Below, one piece after another: positions 52,071 through 61,904 of a DNA stretch of 64,000 bases. A program made the position numbers and the translations under genes. The stretch lies in the NCBI GenBank assembly GCA_015179125.1, contig WHVA01000249.1, forward strand, positions 92,316-156,315, written 5' to 3'. The notes beneath the pieces are model-generated. The model was not told the origin of the DNA, ran no database searches, and saw nothing but the letters and a program-made list of their open reading frames with translations. The number at the start of each line of letters is the position of its first letter. Positions within the stretch are counted from its first letter, which is position 1. Origin of the DNA: Gautieria morchelliformis (Eukaryota > Basidiomycota > Agaricomycetes > Gomphales > Gomphaceae).

Positions 52071-53123
52071 CTAGGCTTCTTCGAGCACTTGCAGGTGTCT
52101 TGACGTGACCTGCTCAAATGCCCTGATGTAGGTCTCATATGCCAATGATTTCCACCGTCCTGCTAGGCGCACTATCTCTGGGTTTACTCCTTGTGCTAAA
52201 TAAAAGGAGGCGCCTCCGATTCTGAATGAGTGTCCAAATGTCGTTCCCCATCCCCAGGCGCTAAGGATCTTGTTTACACACTCCAGGGCCCTTGCCTTGA
52301 TCATTGGTCTGATCTCGCCGTTAGTATCTCTCCAGTAGAACAGCGGGTCATCCAGGGTGGCGGGTACCATGGCGGCTAGATTTTGCAATGCCTGGAGCAG
52401 GCACAGGTCTCCTTGCGCTATCATGAACACTGATTGTGTCTCTCCGGGGCGGGCGGTCTTGGCTGTTGGTAGGTCTAGGTGCACGTACACTTTCCTGTCG
52501 TTGTCCTTGATCAGCAGGGCATTGGATCTCTTTAGGTGTTTGCTGCCGTTGAAGGAGCTGCGCGATGCGATGGCCACTTTCCCGAATCTCATCATTCCCC
52601 AGAATGTGCACGTGGCCATAGCCCAGATGCACACGTCGAACGAGGCATCGATGTCTAATGTTGCTTTTATTGCCCTGAGCATGTGTGTGGTCACTGGCAG
52701 CCACATCGGTTTCTTGCACGCGTTGCCGCCTAAGTTCTCTAGTCCCCACAGGGACCAGTTTATCTGCGTTAGCCCTTCACTGGTGAGCAGCAAGGGCCAT
52801 CCTTGGGCTATGTGCCAGGACCTCACTGCTACTAGGTACTTGCATGCCATGGACACTGACACTGGCTCCAGTGGGATGCTCGCCACAATGGTCGGGTCCA
52901 TCGAGTTTGGGTCAGACACTACCCATAGGGCAAATGAGTGCACCACCTCGAATGATGCTGGCAGTCTGTCCGCTTCCTGTATTGAGAATGTGTCACAGAA
53001 TATGTGAAATTTGCGGAGCCCAGCCCCGTAGCTGATGGCGTCGTGCAGCGATGACCTTGAGGCCAGGCTCTCCACATATTGTATGAAGGTATTGTTGATC
53101 ATGTTTAGGGGTGGGGTGTGCAC
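52071..53123 (-). CDS. Tyrosine recombinase of the Ngaro-like element
   Basis: An intact frame of 350 codons. N-terminal SAM-like helical region (VESLASRSSLHDAISYGAGL). Catalytic half: first Arg in FWGMMRFGKVAI; a Lys-containing hairpin (KSNALLIKD-type region); H-x-x-R in FGHSFRIGGASFY; Trp in LAGRWKS; and the nucleophile Tyr in AYETYIRAF. All expected catalytic residues are therefore present. It would insert circular cDNA without target duplication. The start could lie slightly upstream because the frame is open into LFHWRGV. It follows RNase H on the same strand, and B1 starts 62 bp after its stop. Confidence 0.9.
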   Translation of the reverse strand: MHTPPLNMINNTFIQYVESLASRSSLHDAISYGAGLRKFHIFCDTFSIQEADRLPASFEVVHSFALWVVSDPNSMDPTIVASIPLEPVSVSMACKYLVAVRSWHIAQGWPLLLTSEGLTQINWSLWGLENLGGNACKKPMWLPVTTHMLRAIKATLDIDASFDVCIWAMATCTFWGMMRFGKVAIASRSSFNGSKHLKRSNALLIKDNDRKVYVHLDLPTAKTARPGETQSVFMIAQGDLCLLQALQNLAAMVPATLDDPLFYWRDTNGEIRPMIKARALECVNKILSAWGWGTTFGHSFRIGGASFYLAQGVNPEIVRLAGRWKSLAYETYIRAFEQVTSRHLQVLEEA

Positions 53124-53248
53124 GCCTCTCCAGTGGAACAGGTGCTCCTCTGCTCTGCACCTGGGTCTCAGTGGTGATGGTTGAAGTCATAGCCTGGCGC
53201 TGTCCCCTAGGGTGGGTGTTGCAGTGGGGGCTGGGTGTGCACTGATTA

Positions 53249-54997
53249 TCACCACTGTAATAACTGTCCCTCCAGCGAAGCCAGGAGGGGGGTGTCGGAG
53301 CTGTCCTGCATGTGCAGGAAGGCCGCCTTGAATGCCGCTATGTCGCCCCTTGAGAGCGGGTCGGTGACGTTCACTTCGGATGGCACATAGCTTGTGACTA
53401 GGTGCAGGCCATGCTTCACGAGTAGTGTGTAGATTTGTTTGAGCACCATGTTCATTTCTTTGCTCCGTGCCCTCCCGCTGTTCACCATGGCCACGGTGCT
53501 GGTGTTGTCTGACCTTACTAGTACCTGCCTGCCCCTCAGCCCGACTTTTACGCCGCTCTGGATTGCGAGCGTCAGCCCTAAGAGGTCCGCTACCGCCTCT
53601 CCCCAGATGATATCGAACTGTCGCCTGGGCCCCACCTCTGTTCCAGGTGCCCAGCTCCATGCTCCCCACTGGTCGCCCACGACAATGCCAGCTCCGTATG
53701 AGGAGCTGGCGTCTCCCCACCAGCTGATGTCGACCAGTTCCTGCATCGCTAGCGGCATTTCGTTGGGTGAGGCCTCTATGACATATCGTATCCACGACAT
53801 GTCTGCTCGCACCTCTGGTGGCGGGGACAGCCATGCTCGTTTGGATTGGAAGCTGGCAGCAAACCATGCTATTGACCTGAGGAAAGGTCTCATTAGCCTG
53901 AATATGCATGCTGTGTGCACCAGCTTTCCCCGGGTGCTGGCCGCGTCATGCTCTGAGAACTTGCCCCCAGCGTCTGTCCATTTCCTTAGCAGGTCTAGAA
54001 CTGCCTGGACCTTCTCCAGGGGGGGGGGGGGGGGCTGCCGTTCTCCTGGCTAGGTCCCAGATGAATCCGATGTATTTCTGGTTCACTGCTAGCTCTCTCA
54101 TTTTTGGCTGACTCCATGGCACTCCAACCTGTTCCCTGAGCGCTATGAAATCTTCCTCCATCCACGACTGGTCTGGCATTTGGATGACGAGGAAGTTGTC
54201 TACCCACTTGCAGATGGGTCTGAACCCTGCTGCTAGGTGTATTTCTACAATCATGTCGGCTACTGCGCTGAACACTCTGGCGCTTGACGTTAGGCCAAAC
54301 ATGAGCACGTGGTTGACGTAGACCTTGCCTCTCCAATACATGCAGAGCGCGTTCTGCTGCTCTGGTTGGACTGGCATCATGCGGTACGCCTCTGATATGT
54401 CGAAGGTCACTGCCCTGCAGCTATCTGGCAGGGTAACAATTAACTCCGCTGTGCTGTCGAAGGTCCCCCATTCCATTGGGAAATCGTCTGAATTTATCCC
54501 AGTGTTGATAGACGGGAACTCAGGGTCGTCCCTTGGGAATGATAGGTCTGTACCATTTTGAGTTTTTCTGAGTGCGGCTTGGGTACCAGCCCAAGCAGTG
54601 CTGACCGGAACGGGCCAATGATTGCCTCTAGGTCCGCCGGGTCGAACACTTCGGAGTAGCATCCTATCTCCTGCTCCGCTATTATGTAGTCATCTATCAT
54701 ACTGGGGCTCAAGTGCGATGAGCTGTGATTTTCGAAATAAATACATGCATTGGGGCAGCTCGCATACCCCAACGTCAAAACCGCTGCGTAGTCCGTCCAC
54801 TGTGTGGACGCCACTCGCTCAGGATCGAGTGGTGTCACTACCCTCCTTGGATCAGGCCCAGGGTGGGCATGTGCCAGCCCCGTGGGTGGGTTCTCCACAC
54901 AGGCTACAGCCGTGGGTGTTGCTGCACGTGTTGCCAAAGGAGCAGGCTGATCCTCTGGCCCAATTAAAGCAATACTGCTTTCCATTGGGTGCAACAA
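53249..54997 (-). pseudogene. Reverse transcriptase and RNase H of the Ngaro-like element
   Basis: The 5' part (54997 to about 54560) reads DDYIIAEQEIGCYSEVFDPA and FRSALLGLVPKPHSEKLKMV, then shifts frame to DLSFPRDDPEFPSINTGINS. RT: TFDISEAYRMMPVQPEQQNA; FGLTSSARVFSAVADMIVEI; CKWVDNFLVIQ, where the expected second Asp of the catalytic pair is Asn. At 54019-54034 a run of 16 C (minus strand) breaks the frame; one base over restores LEKVQAVLDLLRKWTDAGGK. RNase H follows with DISWWGDASSS, WGEAVADLLGL, VLVRSDNTSTV and NVTDPLSRGD, so all four acidic residues are present. It ends at 53249. Confidence 0.85.
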
Positions 54998-56898
54998 GGG
55001 TATGCCTACTCCTCACATTGCTGGTGATGCTCACGACCGGCTGACCATGGTTGGTTGTGGACGCTTTGCAGTCTGCAGGGAGGTGTCCGGCGGTCCTGCA
55101 TCAAAAGCAGCAGACTTGGGATTTCTTTGCAGTTGGTAGAGGAGAGAACTCGTGAGGGAAGGGCCGTTTGCCCTGCAGGGAGGGCGGTCGCACAGTGCAT
55201 GGTCTAGCGACTGGCTTGGTGGCTATCAGTGTCAGCACTGTCACGTCCAGTGTTCTCAGGTCATGTGCTGGGTTCAGCGCTGCTGGTTCCCGCTGCTGGA
55301 TGTTGTATTCCATTGCGACGTCCCAGCTGTGAGACCACCCCAGGTCCATCACCAGCTTGTGGTGAGAGGCGAGGGCATCTGCCCTCACGTCGCCATGGTG
55401 GAACCTGGTCCTTTCCTTGGCCGCTTTGGCCACCACATACCACTCTATCGTTGAAATGGTTTTCTCGTTTCGGCGGTCCAGGCCTTTGGTGTGGTCAGGC
55501 CCCCTTGCACATTTATGACGAAGTCCTCCTCTCCTCTGCTCACCTTGAGCCTGGCAGATAGCGAGAGGGAGGTATATGGGACATAACGAAAGGCCCTGAA
55601 GGTGTTGAATGGTGATATTAGAAGCCCTATCCATTCCACATTTCCTCTAATTTTCTTGGTATTTTTCTCTCAAGTAGTTAGTGACTTCTTTCCTGTGTAT
55701 CTGCGCTTTTTGGCCTGCTTACATAAGCCAAAAAGCGCCAGCTAACAGTTGGGGTGTGTGGGAGAGTGCCCCTTATCTTGTGCACTCACCACACATCCCC
55801 AGGTATGATGTATCTAGCTGTATAATCTTATCTTGTGCACTCACCACACATCCCCAGACCTGCTGGGGTGTTTGTTAGGCTTATCAGGCTTATCTGGGTT
55901 GTTTTAAAGCTCCTATAACTTCGCTTTTTTACAGAAGGTGTCATCCACCTTCTGCAGCACGGCTGGTGCAGGGTTATCGGTTAGCATGTGGCAGAATACG
56001 GCCTGCTGGGTGCCGTGGCAGAGAAGAGCAAGGAAGAAAAAAAAAGAAAAAAAGGGGGAATGAAAAGAAGCAATGGGTGGGGGTGTCTCCGGGCGGGCGT
56101 GCCCTGCCACTTCACCCTGGGCCACCACATACAAGCCTACCGCTCCGCTGGCTGGTATGGCTGTCAGCGGGTACTGACCACGCACGAGCCTATCACTCGG
56201 CTGGCAGGTGCGGTGGAGGACATGGCCACATGCGAGCCTGTCACTCGGCCGGCCAGCCCGTATGCGGGGAGGCCTATTGCTCTCCTTCCGCCCATTGTCT
56301 CGGGGTGGGGGGGGGTTGAATTGAAATTGAACGGCTGGCTCACTTATGTCCAGGGCGCTCACCTTGAAGCCTGGGATGAGGTTGCTAGCGCTCTTGCTTG
56401 CTCGATGGTCACTTTGTTGGTGAACAGGGCCTCCTGTACATCTACTTGGAGCGGCGGTTGCCCTGCTGGAGGCTGGAGGGGGATCGGTTGTTGCTGCTGC
56501 TGCTTCAGATGCTGCAGTGGCTGCAGTTGCTGCTGTGGCTGTTGTTGTGGCTGTTGCAGTTGCTGTAGCCACTGCAACTGCTGCTGTGGCTGTTGCTGGG
56601 GTCCTGCGGCTGCTATTTGGGCTCTGAGCTGCCTGATCTCCTTCTCTTTCTCCCTCAGTCTGGCTGCCATTTCCTGGCCACTGGTCATTGCACTCTGCTG
56701 ATTATGGGTGTTTGCTGTATGTGGCTCCCTGCTTCTGATGGGTGCGGGGGGTCTAGATGAGGCCTGTTCCTGTCGCTGGTGTGTTGGTTGATGTCCGATG
56801 CCACCGTTGGGTGACTCGCTCCACTCGGCGCACTGGCCTTGCTGTGCCTGGGATGGTGGGGGGGTGATGTTTATCCCTAGGTGATCGTGGGTCATCAT
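54852..56898 (-). pseudogene. Gag of the Ngaro-like element
   Basis: ATG at 56898 just inside repeat A1. The first frame (to 56359) has a Pro/Gln-rich part, a coiled coil (ARLREKEKEIRQLRAQIAAA), a CAG-type glutamine tract (about 56460-56600) and EALFTNKVTIEQARALA. Frames are then mixed until 55634-55101 (KERTRFHHGDVRADALASHH; LVMDLGWSHSWDVAMEYNI). A CCHC knuckle spans a TGA (CF-stop-CRTAGHLPADC) near 55085-55110, and a CCCH-like finger with a second knuckle (YCFNWARGSACSFGNTCSNT, HGCSLCGEPTHGAGTC) lies at 54860-54980. The finger combination fits gag of recombinase-type elements. A 31-bp repeat doubles at 55772 and 55827. Confidence 0.65.
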
Positions 56899-56928
56899 TC
56901 TACCACGTGTTGTGCTATGGGGTAGAGT

Positions 56929-57089
56929 TAAGCAGAAAATTAAGGAGTGATGTTTGAGCAAAAGAAGGTAGGAAGGTGTTTCTTGAGCGAGTGGGTGGTG
57001 CAGAGAGGAAGAAAAACAGTCAGGATTAGGTGCTGGCTGCTGCGCTCAGCTGGACGCTTGGTGCCAACATCCACCGGCACCTCTCTCAT
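56929..57089 (-). repeat. Split repeat A1 (161 bp), 5' terminus of the element
   Basis: Counterpart of A2. In minus orientation it is the first part of the element, directly upstream of the gag start at 56898, so it should carry the promoter. Homology ends sharply at 57089/57090. Confidence 0.85.
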
Positions 57090-57405
57090 ACCTTCACCAT
57101 CCCGCACGTACGAGTCGACATTAATGTCATCCCCGCACAAGAAGCTTGTTACCTACCTATAACGACCAGTGCTTATATCAGGAATGCTCGGGCCTAAATT
57201 GTGAGACCAGGCTATTTCGAGCACTAAGAACCCCGAACTAAGATAGCGGTTGACACAAGGAACCAGCACCCTTTAGGTAACCGAGCACGCCAGTAGCAGC
57301 CGCCTTCTGACATCCTCAATTCCACCCACCTACATAAAGTTTTGACCTATTTGAGTCCTAAGGGTTTCTCTCAATATATCTAGTTTGAGTTTGTAGGAAA
57401 GGGTT
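57090..57405. other. Spacer, nothing recognised
   Basis: This lies between the end of the Ngaro-like element and the LTR of copia element 2. Short frames only; no repeat shared with the rest of the window was noticed. Confidence 0.4.
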
Positions 57406-57657
57406 TGTTGGGAATTGAGTCGTCACACCCAACACTTCGGTACAATGACGTGTCTCAATACCAAGACAATCGGACGGTGGGCAGTGGAAAGTATGCAGGG
57501 GCAAGGAGCGGTGGACAGTGGAGAATATGCAAGCCAGTGGCTCTTGCAGACAATAGGCCCATAGTATAATTAGAACAAGTTCCTGTGTATCTAAGGCAGT
57601 GACCTGGGTCGCTGCTCACTATCGAATTCACTACTTCATTCTATATCTTACTTCAAC
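57406..57657 (+). repeat. Probable 5' LTR of copia element 2 (about 250 bp)
   Basis: It begins TGTTGGGAATTGAGTCG and ends at CTTCAAC just before the primer binding site; TGTTGG/CCAACA-type ends are usual for copia. No second LTR is in the window, so the right end is approximate. Confidence 0.6.
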
Positions 57658-57662
57658 CTATA

Positions 57663-57677
57663 GGTTATGGGCCCCAG
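57663..57677 (+). promoter_or_regulatory. Primer binding site of copia element 2 (initiator tRNA-Met fragment)
   Basis: GGTTATGGGCCCCAG matches, apart from one extra C, the GGTTATGGGCCCAG site known from Drosophila copia, which pairs with the anticodon region of initiator tRNA-Met. It directly follows the LTR and precedes gag by about 75 bp. Confidence 0.7.
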
Positions 57678-57751
57678 CCGTAACTAAAATATCGAAGAAA
57701 GCATAAACTACATCTCTATAAACACCCAGAATCTGTAACAATCAACCAAAA

Positions 57752-58479
57752 AAATGTCATTCAGCTCCAACAACATGAACAAGGTCAATCCACTCAACGG
57801 TGACAATTATGCCACCAGCTCGAGTGGATCCTTGACAACCTAGACCTATGGGACGTCACCATCAGAACCGAAATGGCACCGGAACCGGCTGATCCCAAGA
57901 ACGTAACAGCTGCTGAGCAACAGGCGATCGCAGATTGGAAGAAGAAAGACAAGAAAGCCAGAAAATAAATTTGCCTATGCATAACCGATGAGCATAGTCT
58001 ATATTGATCAGACTAGCAGTGCTATCTGGTCTAGATTACAAGGCATCTTCAAGTCTAAAGGGGCGGTAGGAATTGTCAACCTACGCCGAGACTTTTTTAG
58101 AACCTTTGCCGAGGATGGGTCTAACATGGAGGAACACGTGCGCAAACTCTGCAGGCTCCAACAGGAATTGAATGCCCGCAGACAACTGATTATTGACATT
58201 GACTTCATGAATACACTCCTCACATCCTTGCCTGATTCGTGGTCTCCGTTCATGACAGCAGTAAACGCAGGTGGCGTGGTACTCACATCAGGCATCTTAA
58301 TAGCCAGGATCTTGGATGAAGATCGTGCTCAGCAGGCAGGCATGGCACAACAAACGGCGCTGAGGGCACAGCAGTCATGTGATGATTCAGGTGCCACGAA
58401 AGGGAAATGCTGGAATTGCGGCAAGAAGGGGCATTATGTGAGGGACTGTTGGGAAAAGGGAGGAGGAAAGGAAGGGTAA
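57752..58479 (+). pseudogene. Gag of copia element 2
   Basis: ATG at 57752 (MSFSSNNMNKVNPLNGDNYA), a frameshift after about 25 codons, then WILDNLDLWDVTIRTEMAPE and a stop near 57968. Gag continues as SAIWSRLQGIFKSKGAVGIV, NMEEHVRKLCRLQQELNAR, FMNTLLTSLPDSW, and a CCHC knuckle (CWNCGKKGHYVRDC) near 58410-58452. This is the UBN2-type copia gag. Two frame breaks make it inactive. Confidence 0.85.
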
Positions 58480-58485
58480 GTACCA

Positions 58486-59926
58486 ATGTGGTACAAGTCA
58501 AAAGTTAACAATATGGCCCAGCAGGCCGAAGAAAAAGATTTTGCTTTTATGGCTGATGACAGAATTTTTATCTCTATTTCAGCGTCGGACTGGCTCACAG
58601 ACTCAGCCATGACTACTCACATAGCCCATAATCGACACAATTTTTCGACCTACACTAAAGAGAGCACAGTTATCGATGGTATCATGCCTGGAGCCTCACT
58701 CACAACACTTGGGCAAGGAACAGTACCTATAGAATTCAAAGTCAGCACATCCACATTCAATATCAAGCTTAATGATGTAAAACATGCCCCTGAGACACCC
58801 AATAATCTCATCAGCGTAGGGCGCCTCACAGATCTTGGGCACACAGCCACATTTATTTCATCTGTCATCGAATTCAGATCGAAGTCAGGGGTTTTGTTTG
58901 GAATGGGGCAGAAAGTGGGGAGAATGTACCGGATGAGGTGTAGAGGAACAGTGGGGAGTGAGGCAAGAGATTTTGTGGCAGTAGTGGGAGCACGCACCTT
59001 AGACAAATGGCACCACGTGCTCGGACATGTCAACCTGTGGACCATCAAAAGCATCCAAAGTAATAACCTGGTCCAAGGGTTACTCGTTGATGAGTCACAG
59101 GCACCCACCAAGTGCACTGCCTGCATCCAGGGGAAGCGACATGTGGCACCATTCCCAAAGTATGCCGAGGAGATCACCAAAGTGCCAGGCGATCTGATTG
59201 TGTCTGACATATGGGGACTGGCCCAAGTTGAAGGACCAGCCCGTGAGCGTTACATTACTCCTTCACAGATGCCAAAACAAGATACTTGGTGATATACTTT
59301 GGAAACACAAAGGATGAGGCGCTAAAGAACTTTGAAGGGTTCAAAAACTTGGTAAACACAAACTGGTAACAGGGTCAAAGTCTTTCGTTCTGATAACGGG
59401 GGGAGAATATGTTAATAAAGCTTTCAAAGACTATTGCACCCGGCACAGTATCATTATGGAAATGACCGCACCCTATTCATCGGCCCAGAATGGCATCGCC
59501 AAATGACTCAATAGAACCCTACTCGAACATACATGTGCCATGATTTTTGCCAAGAACTTACCCAAGACTTTGTGGTCCAAGGCAGTAGCATATGCATGCT
59601 ATATTAAAAATAGGTCACCAACCCGAGCTCTTGGAACTGGAACTACGCCTTACCAAGCCTTCTTTGGAAGGAAGCCCAATGTATCACGACTTGAAAAGTT
59701 TGGGACACGTTGTTGGGTAATGGTACCAGACCAACGGCATGCCAAGTTGGATCCAAAGGCAGAAGACCACTTATTCGTCGGCGTCGCCGAACACGCAAAG
59801 GCCTGGAAGTACTATAACAAACATTCCAGACATGTTCAGATTTCCAGAAACATCACGTTCGACGAAGACGACACTAAGCTTTACACTATACCTGATGAGG
59901 ATGAGACCGGGACGGCTGTGCTTGAG
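58486..59926 (+). pseudogene. Protease and integrase of copia element 2, truncated
   Basis: Protease: SDWLTDSAMTTHIAHN, where the DSG active site has become DSA. Spacer VKHAPETPNNLISVGRLTDL. GAG-pre-integrase: LDKWHHVLGHVN with CTACIQGK. Integrase: DLIVSDIWG; after frameshifts at about 59270 and 59390, VFRSDNGGEYVNKAFKDYC; SSAQNGIAK-stop-LNRTLLE (TGA, relatives have Arg or Glu nearby); then RPNVSRLEKFGTRCWV-type tail. It ends at DETGTAVLE where the LTR of chromovirus G3 begins; RT and RNase H must lie beyond the right edge or be lost. Confidence 0.85.
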
Positions 59927-60489
59927 TGTTACGATACGATCCGTCGTAAGGTTGACCGAGGTTGGGAGCGAAACCCGAGGTAAGGTCCGAGGTTACGGGG
60001 CGAGGTTTGGATGGGGAAGTCGGAGAGGGACTAGGCTTCAGCTTATGTGCTGCGCCGACCCTACGCATGAGTCCCAACTTCGGAGGCAAACGAATAAGAG
60101 GTGAGGTTTGGCTTAAGAGGCGAGGCTTAGAAACTAACTAGGGATCGAAGTTATACGATAGTTTATTTTCAGACTGAGGAGTAGGAATGCATACAGGGGG
60201 GTTTATATACGAGCGAGGGTACGAGTCAGGGGTGAACATATTAGTGGAGGTCAGGGCGAGGTCAGGGGAGCGAGGTCAGGGCAAGGTAATATATGAATGA
60301 TGCGTGATGGAGCGGAGTCAGTAACTAAGGGAATACGGGCATGGGATCAAGGTCGGATATGAGCTCTAGCTCTAGCTCGGGCTCGGGCGCAGGATAAGAA
60401 TCATATGTACTCGGGCACGAGTATCACAAGGCTCGGGCTCGGAAGAAAGTTATACCAGTAAGTAACCGGCCAAAGGCCGGGTTCTTACA
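59927..60489 (-). repeat. 3' LTR of chromovirus G3 (563 bp)
   Basis: Plus strand runs TGTTACGATACGATCC to CCGGGTTCTTACA; in the element's own orientation it starts TGTAAGAACC and ends CGTATCGTAACA. It cuts the copia 2 integrase; the target bases on this side are TTGAG (59922-59926). In element orientation TATATAAACC is followed about 34 bp on by AGTCTGAAAAT, a possible RNA start as in family B. The opposite LTR is outside the window. Confidence 0.8.
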
Positions 60490-60502
60490 GTATCCCCTCC
60501 TT
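60490..60502 (-). promoter_or_regulatory. Polypurine tract of chromovirus G3
   Basis: On the minus strand AAGGAGGGGATAC abuts the LTR start TGTAAGAAC. It corresponds to AGAAGGGAGATAC at 33100-33112, and the sequence inside both tracts (GTCTCG.GG) is also shared. Confidence 0.6.
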
Positions 60503-60660
60503 ATGGCCGAGACCCTCGAGGCCGTAATATGAACAAGGTTCGCCTATCCTCGAATCTATATCCCAGCCCGATGTTAAGTCGCCGGAAAGGCGAAGCTTAA
60601 TCGTAGCCGAGGTTCGATAAAAGGGTGGGTAGGAGGCAGCAAACCCAAGTGCCAACGAAT

Positions 60661-61796
60661 ATGGTGCGCCCCCAACCACTATTTAACTCTGCTATTGACG
60701 AAAACAGCGCGAATAACGTGTTCGACCAGACCCTGCTGTCTGAGGAGGACGGTCCCTCGGGCGAGGTTATGCCCGAGGTTCGACCTGAGGTGATCCCGTG
60801 GCCCATCGAGGATGCGAGGGCCATAGATATGCGGGAGCCATGGCAGGAAGGGCCCAAAGGCAAGAAGGTGAGTACCGTCGTAGTCTGGTCATGGACGCTG
60901 CTGACTTGTGTAGTATAAACGCATGCTGTTCTCGTACCACCCCACCGACTTGTCCCTATATGGGTACAAGCTCACCGACGGAGGACCTCGTGAGTGGCAA
61001 CTCGCACCAAGGCCGAGGCGAGGTGCGCGCGCTGCGAAGAGCGCAACTATATGTGCCTTCGGGCCGTTAGCCTCAACTTCGGCCTCGCTGACCAGGGTGC
61101 CTGCGTGTGGTGCAGGACGCGATCTTTGGGCTGTAGTATAGCCCATGGTCTTCGCAGCAAGCGAACCCAGGGAAAGGTCAGGCGAGTGAGGCAGGCAGGA
61201 AGCGGGTGAGGAGTGAGGACAGCGAGGATGGGGTCGAAGAAAGAGACCAAGGTTCGGGACGATGTTGAAAACGACGATGACTCAAGTGATTGGGTCGAGC
61301 GAAACTTGGAGGTGAGGGTGGAGCGGATGGAAGCGAGGTTGAGTGAGGAGAAGGGAAAGGAGGCTGGGGGAGCGAGGCAGAGTGAGGGGAGCAAGGTTGA
61401 GGAGGTGAGGCAGAGTGAGGGAAAGGAAACCGAGGTCGAGGAAGGTCGGAGGGCGAAGAAGGACAAGAAACGAAAAGGTCGGAGCGAAGTGCGGAGATGA
61501 GGGAGTTGATAGCGGCAGTGAGGGATGTGGGGAAGAAAGTTGGCGAGGTTGGGGAGAGGGTGTGCGAGTTGCTGGGGGAGTTTAGGGCTGCGAATGACAG
61601 GATGAACAGGGCGGATGTGGAGTTCATGAGGATAAGGAGGAGGCGGAATTACTTGAAGCAGATGCAGGGGGCGAGAGACTTGGCAGATTATGGGGGACAT
61701 GGGGGTCTGGTGGAGCAAAGTAGCAGTAGTAATGAGGAGGAGTCAGGTGAGGGTAGCGAGGAGAGCGAGGGAGAGGATATGAGGATGTTGGAGTAA
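60661..61796 (+). pseudogene. Antisense accessory gene of chromovirus G3 (Zn2Cys6-type, coiled coil), copy 3
   Basis: ATG at 60661 (MVRPQPLFNSAIDENSANN) opens an acidic/Pro-rich exon. An intron follows (GTGAGT at 60869, GTGTAG near 60914). Exon 2 (YKRMLFSYHPTDLSLYGYKL) shifts frame near 60990 and then encodes CARCEERNYMC and CVWCRTRSLGC, spacing C-x2-C-x6-C-x16-C-x2-C-x6-C. After one TGA (61207-61209) come an Arg/Glu-rich coiled coil (NLEVRVERMEARLSEEKGKE), a basic KKDKKRKGR, another frameshift at 61497, a helix (MRELIAAVRDVGKKVGEVGE) and an acidic tail ending MRMLE. It lies between pol and 3' LTR of G3, antisense to pol and convergent with it, the same place as copy 1. Confidence 0.7.
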
Positions 61797-61904
61797 ACTA
61801 GTAAATGGAATAATGGAATTTTCTTGGATTTTATTGATTTTTTTGTTGTTCAATTGTGAGGGGATTTTGTTCTCTAACTACTGGGGTCATGGGGGTTAAC
61901 AAGG

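Larger units (their letters stand above)
48592..57089 (-). mobile_element. Ngaro-like tyrosine-recombinase retrotransposon with split direct repeats
   Basis: On the minus strand the order is A1 (57089-56929), gag, RT, RNase H, tyrosine recombinase, B1 (52008-51915), A2 (51914-51754), B2 (48685-48592). B1 and A2 abut exactly, as in the A1...B1-A2-B2 layout known for Ngaro and PAT elements, which integrate by recombinase and make no target duplication. A Harbinger transposon lies between A2 and B2; without it the element is about 5.6 kb. Three frameshifts and several stops in gag-RT indicate it is now defective, though the recombinase frame is intact. Confidence 0.85.

Noticed and set aside
55988..56701. 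Long plus-strand frame with many Cys and Gly codons
   Set aside because: It is the antisense shadow of the CAG/glutamine tract and gag frame of the Ngaro-like element.
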